In this document: positions 60,610-64,000 of the stretch, piece by piece
How the letters are laid out: every line of letters starts with the position of its first letter
Position numbering within the stretch: the first letter of the stretch is position 1
Assembly (NCBI GenBank): GCA_016713115.1
Contig: JADJPU010000001.1
Span: 1,674,001 to 1,738,000, forward strand
Source: Cellvibrionales bacterium
GTDB taxonomy: Bacteria; Pseudomonadota; Gammaproteobacteria; Pseudomonadales; UBA7239
Direction: 5' to 3'
DNA length: 64,000 bases
Made by a program: the position numbers and the translations under genes
Notes under the pieces: model-generated
Databases searched by the model: none
Told to the model about the DNA's origin: nothing
Seen by the model: only the letters and a program-made list of their open reading frames with translations

Positions 60610-61644
60610 ATGACGAAAGATATTCATTTTGATCAATTGGCTGAGCGTTTCGAGCGCAAGATTTACGGCTCGAAAAAGGGCGATTTGCGTCTGCAATTAT
60701 TGTGGGATGACTTGCTCACCGCGCTGCCTGCGCTGCAAGCAGGGAAAAAACTGCGCGTGTTGGATGCGGGCGGCGGCTTGGGGCAGATGAGTGCGCGGCT
60801 CGCGACCTTGGGGCATGAGGTGATGCTGGCAGAACCGGCAGCGCCCATGCTGGAAAAGGCGCAGCAGCAGTTTGCCGAGGCGGGGTTAGATGCCGCTTGC
60901 GTGCAGTGTGTGCAAGCCAGTATTCAAGAATTGCCGCAGGTGTTGCCGCCTCAGCCATTTGATGTGGTGGTGTGTCATGCCGTGCTGGAGTGGTTGGTGG
61001 ATCCGCTCGCCACGCTGGCACAACTGCTGCCGTGGATTGCGCCGCAGGGTTATCTGTCGCTGGCGTTTTACAACCGTGAATCTATCGTGTGGAAAAACTT
61101 GCTGAAGGGCAATGTGGATCGCGCGCGCGCGGCGGATAAAGCCGGTGAAGCAGGCAGTTTGACGCCCATCAGCCCGCAATCTGCGCCGCTAGTGTTGGCG
61201 TGGTTGGCGCAGCAGGGGATGGAAGTGGTGCAAGTGACGGGCGTGCGCTGCCTGCACGATTACTTGTTTCCGGGCGTAAAAATCGAGGCGGACACACTAT
61301 TGGCGCTGGAACAGGAATTGGGCAGACAAGAGCCCTATAAATGGTTGGGGCGCTACATTCATGTCATCGCCAGAAAAAACAGGCGATTTTCAGTAGTAGG
61401 GCATAGGCGCGGCATCCACGCGCTCGATTGCCTTCTGTTTAAGTTTTTCAGTTTCACGCTTGGTCTTACTCACGGCCTCGTCGTCGCAGGCTTGGAGGCC
61501 CTTGTCGCTGTTGGCGCAAGCATTGCTGAATGCCTGCTCTTGCACCACAGTAAACGGCGTAATGGAGGTTTGGCAGCTATCCAACACCACATTGCGCCGC
61601 GTGTGGCGGTCGGCATATTTTTCGCGCGAAGTTTTCTCAATTAG
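60610..61644 (+). CDS. cmoM: CmoM tRNA methyltransferase with a probable 3' frameshift
   Basis: SAM-dependent enzyme that methylates cmo5U34 in tRNA. VLDAGGGLGQMSARLA is the SAM motif, and FDVVVCHAVLEWLVDP and EPYKWLGRYIHVIARK are hallmarks. E. coli CmoM ends just after the last block at about 261 residues. Here the frame continues for another 80 residues that are antisense to the next gene. Deleting one A from the six-A run at 61374-61379 gives a stop at 61394-61396 and a 262-codon gene. The extension is therefore probably an artefact. Confidence 0.88.
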   Translation: MTKDIHFDQLAERFERKIYGSKKGDLRLQLLWDDLLTALPALQAGKKLRVLDAGGGLGQMSARLATLGHEVMLAEPAAPMLEKAQQQFAEAGLDAACVQCVQASIQELPQVLPPQPFDVVVCHAVLEWLVDPLATLAQLLPWIAPQGYLSLAFYNRESIVWKNLLKGNVDRARAADKAGEAGSLTPISPQSAPLVLAWLAQQGMEVVQVTGVRCLHDYLFPGVKIEADTLLALEQELGRQEPYKWLGRYIHVIARKNRRFSVVGHRRGIHALDCLLFKFFSFTLGLTHGLVVAGLEALVAVGASIAECLLLHHSKRRNGGLAAIQHHIAPRVAVGIFFARSFLN

Positions 61645-61818
61645 ATCGCGAATACAGTCCAAATACTCATCGGCCAATTGATCCGCGCGCGCTTGTTGCT
61701 GTGTCGCCTTGCCCGTCATGCCTTGGGAGCCTGTGCCGCAAGCCGTGAGCGACAAGCCAATTGTCAGTACAAAAATCAGCGGAATGGGTGTGCGGATCAC
61801 GGTAGTCTCCAAAAACAT
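61390..61818 (-). CDS. Small predicted lipoprotein
   Basis: A 142-residue protein with a lipoprotein signal (IPLIFVLTIGLSLTAC, cleavage at Cys). The mature part is charged and helical, with four conserved-looking cysteines (YLDCIRDL, DSCQTS, SNACANSD, QACDDE) and a C-terminal KRETEKLKQKAIERV helix. I recognise no family. Start chosen at the Met at 61818, since earlier residues are not signal-like. It converges with cmoM. Confidence 0.7.
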   Translation of the reverse strand: MFLETTVIRTPIPLIFVLTIGLSLTACGTGSQGMTGKATQQQARADQLADEYLDCIRDLIEKTSREKYADRHTRRNVVLDSCQTSITPFTVVQEQAFSNACANSDKGLQACDDEAVSKTKRETEKLKQKAIERVDAAPMPYY

Positions 61819-61911
61819 CGGCGGCGTGATGATAGAACAAAATGACAGAGGCATCCTCGGCGCTCTGCTAGAATGTAACGCCCATCCATGCCTGCAATTC
61901 TGTGTGAAACC

Positions 61912-62247
61912 ATGACGGAAACCAGTGACCTTCCCGACCTACAAGCCCTGCTCAATAACATCACCCCCACGGTGTATGAGGCGCTGAAACGCGCGGTGGA
62001 ATTGGGTAAATGGGCGGATGGCACGCGCCTGTCAGCCGCGCAGCGCGAGACCTGTTTGCAGGCAGTGATTTATTACGATGGCCGCAACAAGCCTGAACAC
62101 GAACGCGTGGGCTATATTCAGCCGCAAGAACATGAGCATTGCGGCAGTGAGGGCGATAAAGCGCACGATCACAAACACAATCGTTGGGATGAAGAGCAGT
62201 TGCTCGTGTTTCGGCATTTGACTGAACAAAATCAAACTAGGCATTGA
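61912..62247 (+). CDS. YeaC-like DUF1315 protein
   Basis: A 111-residue soluble protein. LLNNITPTVYEALKRAVELG, KWADGTRLSAAQRETCLQAV and YDGRNKPEHERVGYI are the DUF1315 signature; a histidine-rich middle (EHEHCGSEGDKAHDHKHN) might bind metal. An ATG at 61888 adds eight residues. It leads a short run with the DUF2797 gene and pepN, an arrangement seen in other gammaproteobacteria. Confidence 0.87.
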   Translation: MTETSDLPDLQALLNNITPTVYEALKRAVELGKWADGTRLSAAQRETCLQAVIYYDGRNKPEHERVGYIQPQEHEHCGSEGDKAHDHKHNRWDEEQLLVFRHLTEQNQTRH

Positions 62248-62248
62248 G

Positions 62249-63097
62249 ATGTTGGTGGCAGCGACTAGCGCGGTGTTGCACAAAGGCTGCTTGGATAAAA
62301 TGCAGGTAACGCTTGGTGCGCCTGCGCAATATGCTTTGCCTTTGAATGACATACGCGTGCCGATGAATCAATACATTGGGCAGCGTATTCGTTTGCAACA
62401 CACGGGCGTTATTCGCTGTACACACTGCAATCGCGTGACGAAAAAAAGTTTCAATCAAGGTTATTGTTTTCCCTGTTTTAAAAAATTGGCGCAGTGCGAT
62501 AGCTGCATTGTTAGCCCAGAAAAATGCCATCTGCATTTAGGTACTTGTCGCGAACCGGATTGGGCGGAAACACATTGCCAGACAGATCATGTCGTTTACT
62601 TGGCGAATTCTTCGGGTGTAAAAGTGGGGATAACACGCGCCAGCCAAATGCCGACACGGTGGTTGGATCAGGGTGCTATACAAGCCCTGCCGATTGCGCG
62701 GGTGGCAAATCGGCGTTTGTCGGGTTTATTCGAAGTGCTGTGCAAGACATGGGTGGCAGATAAAACGGATTGGCGCGCATTGCTGCGTGCGGATGCGCAA
62801 ACGGTGGATTTAGCGGCGGTGCGTGAACAATTGCTGCAAGGTATTCAGCAAGAGGTGGCAGCCTTGCAAAACACCTTTGGTTTGCAGTCAGTTAATCTTT
62901 TATCGGATGAAAGTGAACAGCGTTTTGTATACCCCATTCAGCGTTATGCAGAAAAAGTCAGCACGCACAATTTTGATAAAACACCTGTCGTAGAAGGTGA
63001 GCTGTTAGGGATTAAAGGTCAGTATTTGATGTTGGATAGTGGCGCGCTCAATGTGCGCAAATTTACCGCGTATGAAGTGGAATTTTCAGTGATATGA
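62249..63097 (+). CDS. DUF2797 protein
   Basis: A 282-residue protein with a zinc-ribbon-like cysteine array: IRCTHCNRVTKKSFNQGYCF, PCFKKLAQCDSCIVSPEKC and CREPDWAETHC. VYLANSSGVKVGITRASQMP, resembling a GIY-YIG-like strand, is also typical of the family. Function unknown. Its stop overlaps the pepN start by four bases. Confidence 0.88.
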   Translation: MLVAATSAVLHKGCLDKMQVTLGAPAQYALPLNDIRVPMNQYIGQRIRLQHTGVIRCTHCNRVTKKSFNQGYCFPCFKKLAQCDSCIVSPEKCHLHLGTCREPDWAETHCQTDHVVYLANSSGVKVGITRASQMPTRWLDQGAIQALPIARVANRRLSGLFEVLCKTWVADKTDWRALLRADAQTVDLAAVREQLLQGIQQEVAALQNTFGLQSVNLLSDESEQRFVYPIQRYAEKVSTHNFDKTPVVEGELLGIKGQYLMLDSGALNVRKFTAYEVEFSVI

Positions 63098-64000
63098 GCA
63101 ATTCAGTGACACAAGCAACGCTGCTGCAAGATTATAAACCGTCTGATTTTTTAATCGATGAAACGCATCTCAATTTTCAGTTGACGGAGATGGCAACTAC
63201 GGTCAATGCGCGTTTGAAAATGCGCAGAAATCCGCAAGGTAATGCCGATGCGCTGCTGGTGTTGGATGGCGCCGAGTTGGCCACGCGCAGTGTGACGCTC
63301 AATGGCAAGCCGCTACCTGCTAGTGATTACGAAATCAAAGACAATAAGTTGCATATTTTGGCTGTGCTGCCAGAAAGTTTTGAGTTGGAAACAATTGTTG
63401 CTATTCGTCCACAGCTCAATACGGCGCTGGAGGGTTTGTATAAGTCCAGTGGAATGTTTTGCACGCAGTGTGAGGCGGAAGGTTTTCGTCGTATCACTTG
63501 GTATCTGGATAGACCCGATGTGATGTCGCTGTTTACAGTGACTATCTTGGCTGAAGAACAGCGTTACCCCGTGTTGCTATCGAATGGCAATCTGGTAGAA
63601 AGCGGCAAACTCAACAATGGCATGCATTGGGCGACATGGAAGGATCCGTTCAAAAAACCGTGCTATTTGTTTGCGCTGGTAGCGGGCAACTTGAAGTTTG
63701 TGGAAGATTATTTTGTTACGCGCTCAGGGCGGCGTATCACGCTGCGTATTTATGTAGAAGCCAAAGATTTGGCAAAGTGCAGTCACGCGATGTCTTCGTT
63801 GAAGCGCGCGATGGCTTGGGATGAAAAAGTTTACGGGCGCGAATACGATTTAGATATTTACATGATTGTCGCTGTTGATGATTTCAACATGGGCGCGATG
63901 GAAAACAAGGGCCTAAATATTTTCAATACTTCTTGTGTGTTGGCACGCGCCGAAGTCACTACGGATAAAGGGTTTCAACGCGTTGAAGCGGTAGTGGCGC
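63094..64000 (+). CDS. pepN: PepN, aminopeptidase N (start only; gene continues beyond window)
   Basis: M1 zinc aminopeptidase that removes N-terminal residues from peptides. The first 302 codons are present. KSSGMFCTQCEAEGFRRITW, LDRPDVMSLFTV and the substrate-binding GAMEN motif in FNMGAMENKGLNIFN are visible. The zinc HExxH lies past the window edge. Start ATG overlaps the DUF2797 stop. Confidence 0.96.
   Translation, partial: MSNSVTQATLLQDYKPSDFLIDETHLNFQLTEMATTVNARLKMRRNPQGNADALLVLDGAELATRSVTLNGKPLPASDYEIKDNKLHILAVLPESFELETIVAIRPQLNTALEGLYKSSGMFCTQCEAEGFRRITWYLDRPDVMSLFTVTILAEEQRYPVLLSNGNLVESGKLNNGMHWATWKDPFKKPCYLFALVAGNLKFVEDYFVTRSGRRITLRIYVEAKDLAKCSHAMSSLKRAMAWDEKVYGREYDLDIYMIVAVDDFNMGAMENKGLNIFNTSCVLARAEVTTDKGFQRVEAVVA

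Noticed and set aside
61397..61644. Extra 80-residue C-terminal domain on CmoM
   Set aside because: It is antisense to a lipoprotein gene and disappears with one fewer A in a six-A run; family members end where the shift occurs.

Overview
This 64 kb window is chromosomal DNA of a gammaproteobacterium. The clearest marker is the classical block of initiator tRNA, rimP, nusA, infB, rbfA, truB, rpsO and pnp (41.4-50.5 kb). Hda with NhaA, DarP, CmoM, SlyX, AmpE, YfbR and YciH point the same way. Gene style (rpoN present, CHASE2 cyclase, PIG3-type oxidoreductase, P450) suggests the Pseudomonadales/Cellvibrionales side of the class, but I cannot place it lower. The window is gene-dense, with no insertion sequences, prophage, CRISPR array or rRNA. 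No gap between genes exceeds about 300 bases.

Layout. (1) 0-7.6 kb, minus strand: a chemosensory operon read cheY, cheX, cheR, a triple-CheW protein, a stand-alone receiver, cheA (frameshifted), a CheW-like protein, cheB and a second CheA-like HPt protein that leaves the window. No methyl-accepting receptor, CheD or CheZ is seen. (2) 7.7-13.1 kb, plus: a large uncharacterised protein, recJ and an exported calcium-repeat/FG-GAP propeller protein. (3) 13.2-20.0 kb, mostly minus: ribE, ribD, nrdR, yfbR (plus), then two radical SAM genes sitting between nrdR and glyA. (4) 20.1-27.7 kb: tusA, gloA, a membrane protein, greB (frameshifted), a DUF2442/DUF4160 pair, and the operon lemA, M48 protease (frameshifted), quinone oxidoreductase, yciH. 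A sulfotransferase and an unknown gene follow. (5) 27.9-36.7 kb: ompA-like porin, sbcB, pyrB; minus-strand CHASE2 cyclase, SH3 protein and M48 lipoprotein; DUF2066 protein and cysK. (6) 36.8-41.4 kb: mgtE, darP, rpoN and a cytochrome P450 whose upstream region carries a perfect palindrome. (7) 41.4-50.5 kb: the translation/RNA block. (8) 50.6-64 kb: two tandem exported paralogs of unknown function, a cyclic-nucleotide/rhodanese protein, nadK, hda, nhaA, ampE, a ROK kinase, a cobalamin adenosyltransferase, a phosphatase, slyX, an epimerase, cmoM, small conserved genes and the start of pepN.

A cross-cutting observation is that five conserved genes (cheA, greB, the M48 protease, pnp, cmoM) each carry what looks like a single-base indel. 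In each case the family sequence resumes in another frame, or the family's usual end point is restored by one base. Because greB and pnp are housekeeping genes and the broken halves are otherwise perfectly preserved, sequencing or assembly error is the likeliest cause. The most interesting biological candidates are the radical SAM pair, the atypical chemosensory array, the tandem exported paralogs and the P450 operator.
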